From: Sordariomycetes sp. S80-01Y
Lineage: Eukaryota > Ascomycota > Sordariomycetes
Assembly: GCA_037042185.1 (NCBI GenBank)
Contig: JAXQJY010000028.1
Location: forward strand, 62,001 to 126,000
DNA: 64,000 nt
Direction: 5' to 3'
Under the pieces are notes generated by a model that worked only from the letters and a program-made list of their open reading frames with translations, ran no database searches and was not told where the DNA came from. The position numbers were made by a program, and so were the translations under genes. Of the stretch, positions 1 through 9,728 are shown one piece after another. Position 1 is the first letter of the stretch. The number at the start of each line of letters is the position of its first letter.

Positions 1-1303
1 CTTACTAGTTGGGGTTGGCACCCAGGTTGCGGTTCATGGCCATGGCGCCGTCGCGCTGGAAGGGGTTGAAGGCGTTGAGGGGCTTGTTGACCTCGATCTG
101 CTGGTAGTTCACGCCGAGACGGTGACGGTGGGTGTCGGGGTAGGAGAAGAGGCGCGACTGCAGGACTGGGTCGTTTGAGGGCTCGACGCCGGGTACGAGG
201 TGGGAGGGCGAGAAGGCGGCCTGCTCGATCTCGGCGAAGTAGTTCTCGGGGTTCTTGTTGAGGGTGAACTTGCCGAAGGGTCGGAGCGGCACCTCTCCCT
301 GGGGCCAGACCTTGGTCAGGTCGAAGATGTTCCACTTGAACTTCTCGGCTTGCTCGGGAGTGAGGACCTGGACGTAGCAGGTCCAGCTGGGGTAGTCGCC
401 CTTCTCGATGGACTCGAACAGGTCCTGGGTGTTCCAGTCGGGGTTGCTGCCGGCCATCTCACCGGCCTCGGCGTTGGTGAAGGTCTTGTTGCCCTGGTCC
501 GTCTTCATGTGAATCTGGACGTAGACAAAGGAGCCGTCCTCCTTCACCCACTTAAAGGTGTGGCCCGAGTAGCCGTTCATGTGGCGGTACGAGTAGGGGG
601 TGCCCCTGTCGGAGAAGAGGTGCATGATCTGGTGGATGCACTCCTGGTTCTGGCTCAGGTAGTCCCAGAACATGGTGGCGTCCTTGAGGTTGGTCTGCGG
701 GTTGCGCTTCTGGGTGTGGATGAAGACGGGGAACTTGCTGGGGTCGCGGATGAAGAAGACGGGCGTGTTGTTGAAGACCCAGTCATGGTTGCCCTCGTCC
801 GTGTAGAACTTGACTGAGAAGCCGCGCGGGTCGCGGGCCGTGTCAGGGGAGCCCTTCTCGCCGCCGACGGTTGAGAAGCGCGCGACGCAGGGCGTCTTCT
901 TGCCCACCGACGAGAGCATGTCCATGCAAGTCAGGTCCGAGACGTCGTGGGTGACCTCGAAGGTTCCGTAAGCGCCGGCTCCCTTGGCGTGGACGACGCG
1001 CTCGGGGATGCGCTCGCCTGAGGGGGTGAGTGTGTCAGATGAGGAACTTGGCCTGCTATTTCAGAGGAACTTACGGTCAAAGTGGGAGAGCAGGTCGATG
1101 AGGTGGAAGTCCTGGAGCAGCAGGGGACCCGACTGGCCCTGGCGTTGCCAACCTGGGAGCTGTCAGCGTGAGGGTCACGAAACGGCCTGATACGTGGTGA
1201 GCAACTCACCCAGAGGGTTGTTGATGGGCGCGCCATTGGAGGTGGTGTAGACGGGCTTCTCGTTGTATCGGAAGGCCGAAGGCGGCGTGTCGTTGATGGC
1301 CAT
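1..1303 (-). CDS. Catalase (small-subunit, clade 3 type), 3' end outside window
   Basis: Haem catalase that breaks down hydrogen peroxide. Exons on the minus strand: 1303-1210, 1152-1075, 1017-6. Exon 1 encodes [20 protein letters not shown] and further residues. Later exons carry the clade-wide stretches [25 protein letters not shown], the [11 protein letters not shown] region and the haem-proximal [14 protein letters not shown]. About 395 residues are visible; the family usually has about 500. The apparent TAG stop at 7-5 is not the end of the protein. The sequence reads AAC TA|GTAAG, so a tyrosine codon (NPN-Y, typical of catalases) is split by a GTAAG donor and the gene continues left of the window. 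The C-terminus, and so any peroxisomal signal, cannot be seen. Confidence 0.95.
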
Positions 1304-3531
1304 GATGACTGCGAGTTATGTATCCGGTCGTGATACGTGTAGAGCAAAATCTCAAGTCGGTTGATATCAAGAAGGGGGAGAAAGGGCGGCCGGTGCTCAC
1401 GATGGATGGGATATATGAGGGCGGCGGCCTGGCCTCGGCGTGCGCCATCAGGAACCACAGCCAAGCCTCCCGATTTTGCGGCAGCGGGGCGCAAAGAACT
1501 TCATCTGGCAGCGCGGCCAATTAGCAGCAGCGTAAATCCAACCTATGCTGCCTCAATCCGTGATCCCGCTGAGGGGCATCAAAGGCCGTCTCCATCTCGA
1601 TCGTGCGCAGGACGGTGCCGGAAGCGGCGACGTCATCACTGGAACGCAGATGGGCTGTTGGGGTGACGACTGTGCCCTATCAGCTCGGATGGGTGACCCC
1701 CTCTCGCAAGACAGACTCCCCTTCTCTCTTCCGTTCATTCCGGCGTCGTGTGGTTGAAAGGGCCAACTCTATTCCGCGTCGCGCACGGAGTTCTCCTTGT
1801 CGTCGTATGTCGGTCGTATTTTTGAATCGGAGCAACGGGGTCGGCTCCGAGTGCCGAGTGGATACGGCAGAACACACCGCATCGACTATTGAAGCTGAGG
1901 CTCCTCAACAGAATTGAGCGAAACGAAGACTATCCAGATTCTGCAGCCGTAAAATCATACGATTGAGCCCGTGCAGACGCTCATTAGTGCCTCTGTCTGC
2001 GCAGCGCCGTGCGGACCGCAGAGTACCTGTTAAGGTGGGATTACCCAATCGGGCAACCACCCCATATCCTGGTTGGTTGTCCGTGTAAGCGTCGATCAAG
2101 GTCCTCTCCTGAGTCCTCCTCCGAGGTCGCCCTTCGTTTTGTGGATTAACCATGGATTGATCACGTCAGCGACTCATCGAGAGTCCGTCATCATCTCTGA
2201 CTCAGTACAGCCTCGCTCCGCCCAAGAGCCTTGTGGCTCTCCTGCAGACAAGTAGGAAACATTGTGTACCCGGGTTGCCTCCGCCACGTCCAGCCCCTGC
2301 GGCAGCTGGTTGAGATATCTACTTCGCCTCCTTACCAGAAACGCTCGCTGCTGCCTGGGCGCGTGCAAAATCAGCTAGTCTCACGCGCACCTCGCACGAA
2401 AAGACTCCTCTCTGCCGGTCCTCCTTGGTATGAGCGCCGCAGCCGCCCCATCCTTGATCCTCGAGGCAGGATTCGTAACACACGACGCGTTCGGCGCCGA
2501 TGTATATCTTTTGACATTGCAAGGATGGATATATACGCAACACTTCTCGTGGTTATGGAATTCTTGAATTACGCCGTATTCGTCTCGAATGCACGAAGAA
2601 TGGACAGGGCTGGAATTGCAGGTTGGAATTCCCCTACTGTCGAGTTGACAAATCTAGGGATGGAATCACTGAATCATCCAGTGATAGGGCATCTTGGTGA
2701 AGAGACTTCTTTCACAGTCATATATCTCGCGTCTATAGGGTCTGTTTATGTTCACGTGCACATTGTTTGCTTGTTCTACATTCCTTGCGGGCCATTGAGC
2801 AACGGAGTCCTAACAAGTATAAATCCAGCTACTACCTCGAGGGCGCGAGCATCAGGCAAAGACAACCCCAAATACAGATCGAAGACTTGTTTGAGTTATC
2901 CCAACTCTTATCCCTATTTCAGAAACTGCTCTGCTGTTGTGTCATTTCCATAAGGAACATATGTGGCCTTCCTGGAGGTGTATTGTAACCGACGTTCACT
3001 ATCGACTATCAAACAGCTCTTTCAAACTTCTGTTGCTTTCTTTGAGTAGTTTATTTGTGCAGTGACCTTGGAACAGGCCTTAGCTTTGACTCAGGCAGTG
3101 TAGACTGCAGGGAAAAGTGAAGAAAGTCAGGGTTACGTTCACTGCGGAGCTACATGGGCACCGGGCAAAGATGGCCATCACATTTCAGGGAAGTATCACA
3201 AGTCACGGGGATTTAGATTTCAATTATGAGTGCCATTTATGGTCGAAATAAGAGCAATAAAGTTCCATAGCAACTATGCATTTTTTCCTTTTTGGTCGGG
3301 GGAAGGGGCGCTCATCGTCTCTCGCACACAAGACCAGCACACAGCTGTCGGTCAAGTCAGGGTCTAGCTTAGCGACAAAGTCTGCACAACCAGGGACTAG
3401 CTTTCTTGTTCTGTTTTCAGGGTCTAGGAGTACTGGTCATCCTTCTCACGCACGGCCAGCATAAATGTCCATTGGCTAGGAGCTGACTGGGCGTCAAAGC
3501 TCCATGGGGAGTAGAACCAGACCAGATAAGC
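1304..3531. other. Intergenic, no supported gene
   Basis: Catalase promoter side plus the 3' side of the first small cysteine protein. The longest open frame (2231-2953, plus) begins at TTG, resembles no family I know and has no typical fungal coding character. A single TTCACGTGCAC element lies near 2752. I see no RNA gene or repeat. Confidence 0.5.
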
Positions 3532-3813
3532 CTAGCAGTAGTGCTTGGACTGCTTCTTCTGCTTACGCTCCTCGCGGTCACGGCGCTTGTACTCCTTCTC
3601 CCACGCCTTCTCGATCTTCTTCTCGCAGTCCTTGCACACGTAGTGGCCGACGGGGACCATGACGTCGTTTCGCGAGTCGCTCGGGATCTTACCGCAGTTC
3701 CAGAGCCCGCCGTAGTTGTAGGCGGTCTGGCAGCCCTTGGTGTTGGTGTCGATGAGGCGAGGGGCGTCCTCGCAGTGGACGCACTGCTCGTAGAGGAGCT
3801 CGTTCTTGCACAT
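3532..3813 (-). CDS. Small six-cysteine CxxC protein, copy A (93 aa)
   Basis: I do not recognise a named family. Single exon starting MCKNELLYEQC. Cysteines lie at 2, 11, 14, 28, 40, 60, 63 and 93, with a GHYVCKDC motif at 57-63 followed by a strongly charged K/R/E tail. There is no signal peptide, so zinc binding is more likely than disulfides (inference). It is the first of three same-strand genes at 3.5-5.4 kb that align from residue 1 (M-[CR]-[KQ]-[NK]-x3-[YF]-x2-C) and end in an aromatic-x-CxxC motif at 60/61-63/64. Confidence 0.75.
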   Translation of the reverse strand: MCKNELLYEQCVHCEDAPRLIDTNTKGCQTAYNYGGLWNCGKIPSDSRNDVMVPVGHYVCKDCEKKIEKAWEKEYKRRDREERKQKKQSKHYC

Positions 3814-4283
3814 GGTCGCTTCTGGAGAAGGGTGGCCAAAGGGAGAGTTGAGGATGTACGAGGTTTGGTTTTGCTGATGGTGAGAATGGGTTGGCAGGAG
3901 AGAGTTCAGAATAAAGACAGACGTCTATTAATACTCGCGTTTGCCGTCGCGGGCAGCAAATGTTATGCTTGGTGAATATAATCGAGAGCATTGTTCATTG
4001 AGTTGTCCCGGAACACACCTAGTAAACTCTTCTTCGTTTTGAAGATGTTCCTCTGGAAGTTCATTGGTCATGTTGCGCTTGTTCATGCTTGTTCCAGGAA
4101 TTTCCCTACCAAGGATCCATCTCAAACAGAACATCCATTTTGTTCGTTTAGAAAAGGACTGCTGCCTCCTTCGCTACTCAACTGCTCTAGAATAAGCTTG
4201 ATATCTGCCCCAGACATCTGCCACAGCCAGCTTAGCTTGAAGGCCAAAGCCTTAGCAAGGACGGCCTCAGTTCCTCGTGGAAG
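3814..4283. other. Intergenic spacer between small cysteine genes
   Basis: Upstream region of copy A and downstream region of copy B. I see no other gene or repeat. Confidence 0.5.
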
Positions 4284-4517
4284 CTAATCCAGCCCGTTCT
4301 CAAGCTCATACGCGGATAGCTCGTAACAGTGGTCACATTGATATTTGCCCTGTTTCTTTGTTTGGTGTTCCAATATCTGAGGGCAGCCTAGTATCCCAGT
4401 GCCATTCTCCCTGGCAACTGCACACTCGAGGGCTTGTATCCCTATCCATCTAATCTCCTGACACTCGGTATTGAATGGGCCCACGCAGAGCTGGAAGAAA
4501 TCAACCTTTTGACGCAT
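4284..4517 (-). CDS. Small six-cysteine CxxC protein, copy B (77 aa)
   Basis: Unrecognised family; paralogue of the neighbours. It starts MRQKVDFFQLC, so the second residue is Arg where the other copies have Cys. Cysteines fall at 11, 19, 32, 45, 61 and 64, almost identical to copy C (11, 18, 31, 44, 61, 64). It has the same GKYQCDHC motif near the C-terminus and a shorter acidic tail. No intron is needed and no signal peptide is seen. Read alone this would be dismissed as a chance open frame; the cysteine register shared with the flanking genes is what supports it. Confidence 0.6.
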   Translation of the reverse strand: MRQKVDFFQLCVGPFNTECQEIRWIGIQALECAVARENGTGILGCPQILEHQTKKQGKYQCDHCYELSAYELENGLD

Positions 4518-5166
4518 CGTGCAAGAGACTTGGTCCGCGAGTATTCGGGGTCGTCCAGGTTATGGTTGATGAGCGGGCGTGTAAGTTCTCAGGTCCTGAG
4601 AGGGGCTCCATGTGATGCAAATCAGGAGAATTCTGCCAGCTGAAATATGAGTGGCCAGATCGGGCGTGACTCAGTTGATTCACTACTGTTGGTTGCTCAT
4701 GGCCACGAAGTTTCTAACGCATAGAAGAAAAGCCGGCCTTGGGACTCAGACGTACGAGCAATGAAAATTGCTTCGAAGGACAACAGATCGTGACTAAGAT
4801 ATACCTCCTTGGGAAACCTCATAAACTTCGCCGCATGTCGGTGCATGATGAGTTCAGCAGGGTAAATAGATTGTTCTCTGGATATGGTATCTTCGATGGT
4901 CGCAAAATCTGGGATTGCTGGACTTCCCCTTTGTGAGCTGGAACACAGCCTGGCCTTGAGTCTACATAGCTCATACCTCTGGGAGAGCTTTTAATCCACA
5001 AGTGAGAGCGGATTTTGCATTTGTATTCTTACGTGATAATAAACCCCGGGTCACACACTTCAACCCCTCGATTCTCAATTACGGCAGCTCCGCAGTCTCG
5101 CGCCAAAGCTCGACGACAGGCATCAACCAACATGAATCAGCCATGATTCCGCCATCTACTCTAGGC
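4518..5166. other. Intergenic spacer between small cysteine genes
   Basis: No coding frame or repeat that I can support. Confidence 0.5.
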
Positions 5167-5412
5167 CTAGTCCCGACGTTCAACCTCCTCACGCTGCTGG
5201 TCCTGCTCACGGAAAACCGTGCAAAACGCGCAGAGCCACAGGTCGGCCCCGACCTGGCGAGTCTCCGTGGTGACGTCTCGGCAAGCCCCAAAGGACTTGT
5301 TCGTGCGAAGGATATATTCACATCTTTCGTAGGACGTCCCGGCATTCTGGGTACGGGAGCAGATCTCCTTGTAGCCGCGGCAGACGCGGAAGCAGTCGAA
5401 GTTCTTGCACAT
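5167..5412 (-). CDS. Small six-cysteine CxxC protein, copy C (81 aa)
   Basis: Third member of the local family, starting MCKNFDCFRVC. Cysteines lie at 2, 7, 11, 18, 31, 44, 61 and 64, then a WLCAFC motif and a charged tail. The frame is open for 12 codons further upstream (an ATG at 5448), but the start at 5412 is preferred because it aligns with the MCKN start of copy A. No signal peptide, no intron. Function unknown. Confidence 0.7.
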   Translation of the reverse strand: MCKNFDCFRVCRGYKEICSRTQNAGTSYERCEYILRTNKSFGACRDVTTETRQVGADLWLCAFCTVFREQDQQREEVERRD

Positions 5413-6123
5413 GGTGACGCGTAGGGGAGCTGGTGTTTCGGATTGCAATTTTGGTGTCGGTTGTGTGGTTGGACTGGTGGAACGCGGGCTCGGTTATGGA
5501 TTGGGACATGAAGGCGGTCGTGGCGCTGGAACTCTTATGTAGGGAGGCAGTTGAGTATGCTTCACAGCACTTGAGGGCACCATCCCATTCACAGTCGCTT
5601 AGTTGTCGTCAGCTTACGAAAGCCCACGAGTTGACGGTAGAGCTCGGCTTGACGAGGTCGCGAGACTAGCAGCGACCAAGACGAAAAGGGATGACCACCG
5701 CACCCGACGGGACATGACAGAGACACTACCTCAGCAAGCCGACTGCTTCCTGGGTGAGCGGACTCGCACTGACACAAGCGTCCAATATACGAGTGTGAGT
5801 CTCCCCAGAATCAAACATTCAGGAACGAACTCCCGAATCTATCATTAAAAGCTTACTGCTGAAGTCGTTCGCGCGTTGAGAGGTCTCTGGGCACGACAGG
5901 GCAGCTACCGTGCCGTCAAATCACAAAGCTAAAGCCCGCCTCTCCCCTCGCCTCCCGTTCCCAGTGACGCCAAGCTATATATGCTCCGCCGCGGCGTACC
6001 GTCTACCCAGTTGCGATGCAGTCACAAGCGTGTCGCTGTGTATGTCTCCGTCCGCCATGTGTTTGTAGTGATCGTTATTTCGTTTGGATGTTGTACAAGA
6101 GTCGTTCGCTGGTTGACGACTGC
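5413..6123. other. Intergenic, nothing recognised
   Basis: Upstream side of copy C and 3' side of ARL1. Short open frames only; no RNA gene or repeat seen. Confidence 0.5.
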
Positions 6124-6772
6124 TTATTCTTGGTTGACGGTTTGCTATGATGCAAATCAGAGACAGTTCAAACGTCAGGGAACCCGCGAGACTTACCACG
6201 AGCCAGTCCATGCCCTCGTTCACACCACTGCCGTCGACCGCCGAGCAAGCCATGATGCTCCAGTTACGGTCCCGCAGCTCACCTAGCCGCAAAGCCTCTG
6301 AAATCTCACCGGCACCCTTAGCCCCTGGCTGATCCTGCTTGTTGGCAAACACCAACAGCGACGCGTCCTTCAGCTCCTCTTCGTTGAGCATAGCTGCCAG
6401 CTCGTCCGACGCGGTCTGGAGACGCTCGATATCGGTGGAATCGACGACGAAGATGACGGCTGCGGTGTTGGCGTAGTAGCACCGCCAGTAGGGCCGGATG
6501 CTTGTCTGGCCACCAAGATCCCAGACGTTGAAGTTCAGGTTCTTGTAGGTCACCGACTCGACATTGAAACCAATAGTCGGTATCGTGGTCACGACCTCGC
6601 CAACCTTTAGGCGGTAGAGCAGTGTGGTCTTTCCAGCATTATCCTGGGGGTGCATTAGCATGCCGTCTCGACACCCCCGGGTTTGGGGTCATCATACCAG
6701 TCCTAGAATCAAGATTCTGATCTCCTTCTTTGACCAGAGCAAGCCCGAAATCCATGACATGGATTGACCCAT
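6124..6772 (-). CDS. arl1: ARF-like GTPase ARL1
   Basis: Small GTPase that recruits tethers and the flippase system to the trans-Golgi. Exons 6772-6698, 6643-6197, 6144-6124 encode 180 aa, the normal size. It starts [13 protein letters not shown], with Gly2 for myristoylation and an amphipathic helix. P-loop GLDNAGKT is at 24-31; then come switch I TIGFNV, switch [19 protein letters not shown] and CSAVDGSG. The last exon is only 21 nt and encodes QTVNQE and the stop. Without it the frame would run on into unrelated sequence. The [17 protein letters not shown] block and the GMDWLV ending favour ARL1 over ARF1. Confidence 0.95.
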
Positions 6773-7752
6773 CTTGTTTAGTGTTTACGCGTACAACGCG
6801 TTGATGGTTGCTCTCCTCGGTCCTCCCGGTTGTACTTCGCCTCCCCTATCTCAGAGGGAACCTGTCGCTGATGACGTTGAGAGCTTGATCGCCAGGGCTC
6901 GGGCTTCGGGTTTCAAAATCGCAAGAATCGTTAACCAGACGAGGAGAGGGATCGTTTGCTTCGGTTGTCAGGGATGGCAGTCGTCGCTGCGTTACTCGGG
7001 GGGTTGTCTTTGTTGAAGTCGGGGCAAAGATTAGAAATCGTACTGTCCCCTATTCTGGACCTCGAATCGCCCGCGCTTCCAGGCCAAGCCAAGCTGCTTT
7101 TTTGGCGGGTCCAGCCCGGCTTTGACGTCCGCACTCTTACGGCGGGCTGTGGTTGGTCAGGAGGCCGAGAGGCAGGAGATGCAAGTCATCTCGGCATGGG
7201 GAGGGCATAAAGGAGGAACTGTTCATCAAAATAGACTTGAAGGGCGCGCAATCAGCGAAATATCGGGCGATTCGCCTGACATCGGGCTCGACTGATACGC
7301 ATCCCCATGACACCCCCAGACATTGGTCTCGTGACGTTGTTGAGCACCCTGTCACAAGCGTCCTACGCTACTCTCCGTCTGCAATCAAAGGCACGAGAGA
7401 ATCGGTCCAGAAGTAATCATCTCACAAACGCCATCTCGCTTGTCAGAAGAGCAGAGCCTGCAGAGCCTGAGGAGTTTTGGGAGCACTCGCGGTGCAATGG
7501 CTCGCAACGGGTCGAGCTGCAGTCTTGAATCTGTCACCCATCAGCCACAGCAAGCCTCAGCAAGCCCCATTCTGCAGCTGACCGTCGCCACACTTCAGCC
7601 ACAGTCCGCCGGATAGCCCTCATGTGCTGACTCATTCATACATCCCACAGATTCTGACCCCCCGCTCGCCAAAATTCTCATACCCGGCGATTCCACCTCG
7701 ACGATTGAACATCAACACTACGCACAACCCGACTCGACATAACGCCAACAAA
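6773..7752. other. Divergent promoter region ARL1 / RPL39
   Basis: Shared upstream region of two divergent genes. No supported gene. The last 130 bases before RPL39 are pyrimidine- and A/C-rich, as fungal ribosomal protein leaders often are. Confidence 0.5.
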
Positions 7753-8145
7753 ATGCCGGTACGACATCCCCATTTTCCTTTCGTCGCGCCTAACGAACGC
7801 AACGCTCGCTGCGATCCCGAATTCCCTTTTCCGACCGCGAGATGCCGACGTTGGGCGCAATGACGATTCGATGATTGAAGATTTTGGAACAGGAGGCTGA
7901 CAATGATGCCCTCACAGAGCCACAAGTCGTTCCGCACCAAGCAGAAGCTTGCCAAGGCGCAGAAGCAGAACCGCCCTGTGCCCCAGTGGATTCGCCTCCG
8001 TACTGGCAACACGATCCGGTACGACTCCCTCGCTCATCCAGCCCAGCAGCTCGACACCTTTCCTCCTGAAGGACACTCATACTAACGTCGCAACAGCTAC
8101 AACGCCAAGCGTAGGCACTGGCGCAAGACCCGCATCGGTATCTAA
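7753..8145 (+). CDS. rpl39: 60S ribosomal protein eL39 (RPL39)
   Basis: Lines the peptide exit tunnel of the large ribosomal subunit. Exons 7753-7758 (ATGCCG only), 7918-8018 and 8097-8145 give 51 aa, exactly the family size, starting [15 protein letters not shown] and ending [11 protein letters not shown]. The first exon is six bases. Intron 1 holds a second in-frame start (ATGATGCCC at 7903-7911) that reads straight through the acceptor into exon 2, giving MPSQSHKSF. The protein could therefore also be made from an unspliced first intron with two extra residues. The spliced form matches other eL39 proteins better. Confidence 0.95.
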
Positions 8146-9052
8146 GTGCCTCGCACCTTGCCTTCTCTCCGGACGACAACAAGCGATCGACTACACAGCC
8201 AACACCTCCCCCCTACCGAGAGACAATGGACACGCCAGCTAGCAAGCGGCGATAAGTGGGGAGACTGGGGAGGGGACGAGCAGGTGAAGGATACACTTAG
8301 ATATGAGAGGTGGTTCCCTTTGTTCACTTTGCGGGCGTGAGATGAAGCTACGACCTTTGGCATGGGCAAGGAAGCCCGGGTTCTCGATTTCTACATTGAA
8401 GGTCGGTCTTAGGGAAAGGAATGCAAAAACATTGATGCCTCTACGTAATTCTAAACGATGTTGGCGGGTCTATGATGTGAAGTGATTTCTCCTAGTTAAG
8501 GCACGTTCTTCGAAAGCCAAAACACTTGCCGCTCATACCAACGACCACCATTGGCTCTGAACTAATCCCGTATCATTAGCTATGTCAGTCTACCTTCGAT
8601 TGCAGTTGAGAGTGACAGTCCCAACAACGGCGGCAATTTAAACACAACCTAAGAGCATGTTCCGGATCTTTGCGGCACAGCACGAGGCAAGTCCTTGGCC
8701 GACGACTTGGACCTCGCTACGTGATTGCGTAGAAGAACACATTTTGAGGTGGCATCAGCATAGTAATTTCACACACGGCCAAGAGTCTTGAGAAAACGTA
8801 TGAATGCTTGTTGTGCTCCTGATTGTACCAAGAGAGGTTCGAGTATGGCAGCCCTACCACCTGCGACGAAGCCTAGTACGGGTTGTAAAGACAAGGAGCA
8901 AAGAGTCTGTAGCCCAGAAGCGCCCAATAACATCGAAATCCCCGCTTCATCGAGGTCGAGCAGGCCACCATCTCGCATGCAGAAAGCCAATTAACGCCGT
9001 GTACCCTTGGTCATTAAAGCATACTCTTCCCCGCCCTCATGTCGCCGTCTGC
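8146..9052. other. Convergent 3' region RPL39 / SKP1
   Basis: About 900 bases between converging genes. I found no coding frame of quality and no repeat. A GGTTCGAGT match near 8836 has no tRNA around it. Confidence 0.5.
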
Positions 9053-9728
9053 TTATCTATCTTCAGCCCACTCGTTCTCGCGGCGGATCTGCTCCTCCTC
9101 CTCGGGGGTGAAGTCGTTGGTGATGTTGAAGGTCTTGCGGATCTCCTCCGGTGACTTGCCCTTGATCATGTTGGCGACGGTCTTGCAGCCTACGTCGAGG
9201 AGAGGCTTGATATCAAGGTAGTTGGCAGCCTATTTCAGTGAGTCAATATATCTCGCGGCAGGGTTGTGGGACAACGTACGAGGATGATCTCAAAGAGCAT
9301 CTCCTGGTCAACCTGCATGAACTTCTGGTCCCACTCCTCGATCTCGGTAGTCTTTTTGCGGGCATCGGACTCGTCGTCGGCGGTCTGGAGGGGGTCGTTG
9401 CGGTGGTGCTCGCACCACTCGATGACCTTGCGCAGGACAGACTCGTTGACCTGGGCTTGCATTAGTACCTGTTGGCCGTGCAAGGGCGGTGGACCGGTGG
9501 CTTACGTTCTGGACGGGGATGGCGTTGCTCTGGCTGATGGCGTCAGAACCAAGATCGTCGAGGAGGTTCTTGATGAGCATGGAGCGCTCGGCGACGGCGC
9601 GATCTGGCGAAGAGTCAGAATCATGTTGCGCAATGATGCGGCGAGGCGAGGGATGATTACTCACCGACTTCAATGGTCGCCATGTCGCTGGACTGCAGCC
9701 AGACCTTGGTGTTGGTAGCCTCAGCCAT
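9053..9728 (-). CDS. skp1: SKP1, core subunit of SCF ubiquitin ligase
   Basis: Adaptor that links F-box proteins to cullin-1; also in kinetochore and other F-box complexes. Exons 9728-9665, 9603-9506, 9450-9280, 9229-9053 give 169 aa, the standard size. It starts [20 protein letters not shown]. The BTB/POZ-like part contains [11 protein letters not shown] and [16 protein letters not shown], with a short acidic insert. The F-box-binding C-terminus carries [20 protein letters not shown] and ends ENEWAEDR. Intron 2 has a clear TACTAATG branch region before its CCCAG acceptor; the third exon must start at VNESVL to keep the family alignment. Confidence 0.96.

Noticed and set aside
200-817. 205-codon frame opposite catalase
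   Set aside because: Shadow of the catalase exon; composition is a codon-bias artefact.
2231-2953. 240-codon frame upstream of catalase
   Set aside because: Starts at TTG, no domain, no splice or neighbour support, composition not coding-like.
7759-7917. C/D-box snoRNA in RPL39 intron 1
   Set aside because: Box C is imperfect (ATGACGA), only one CTGA is present and the terminal stem is weak.
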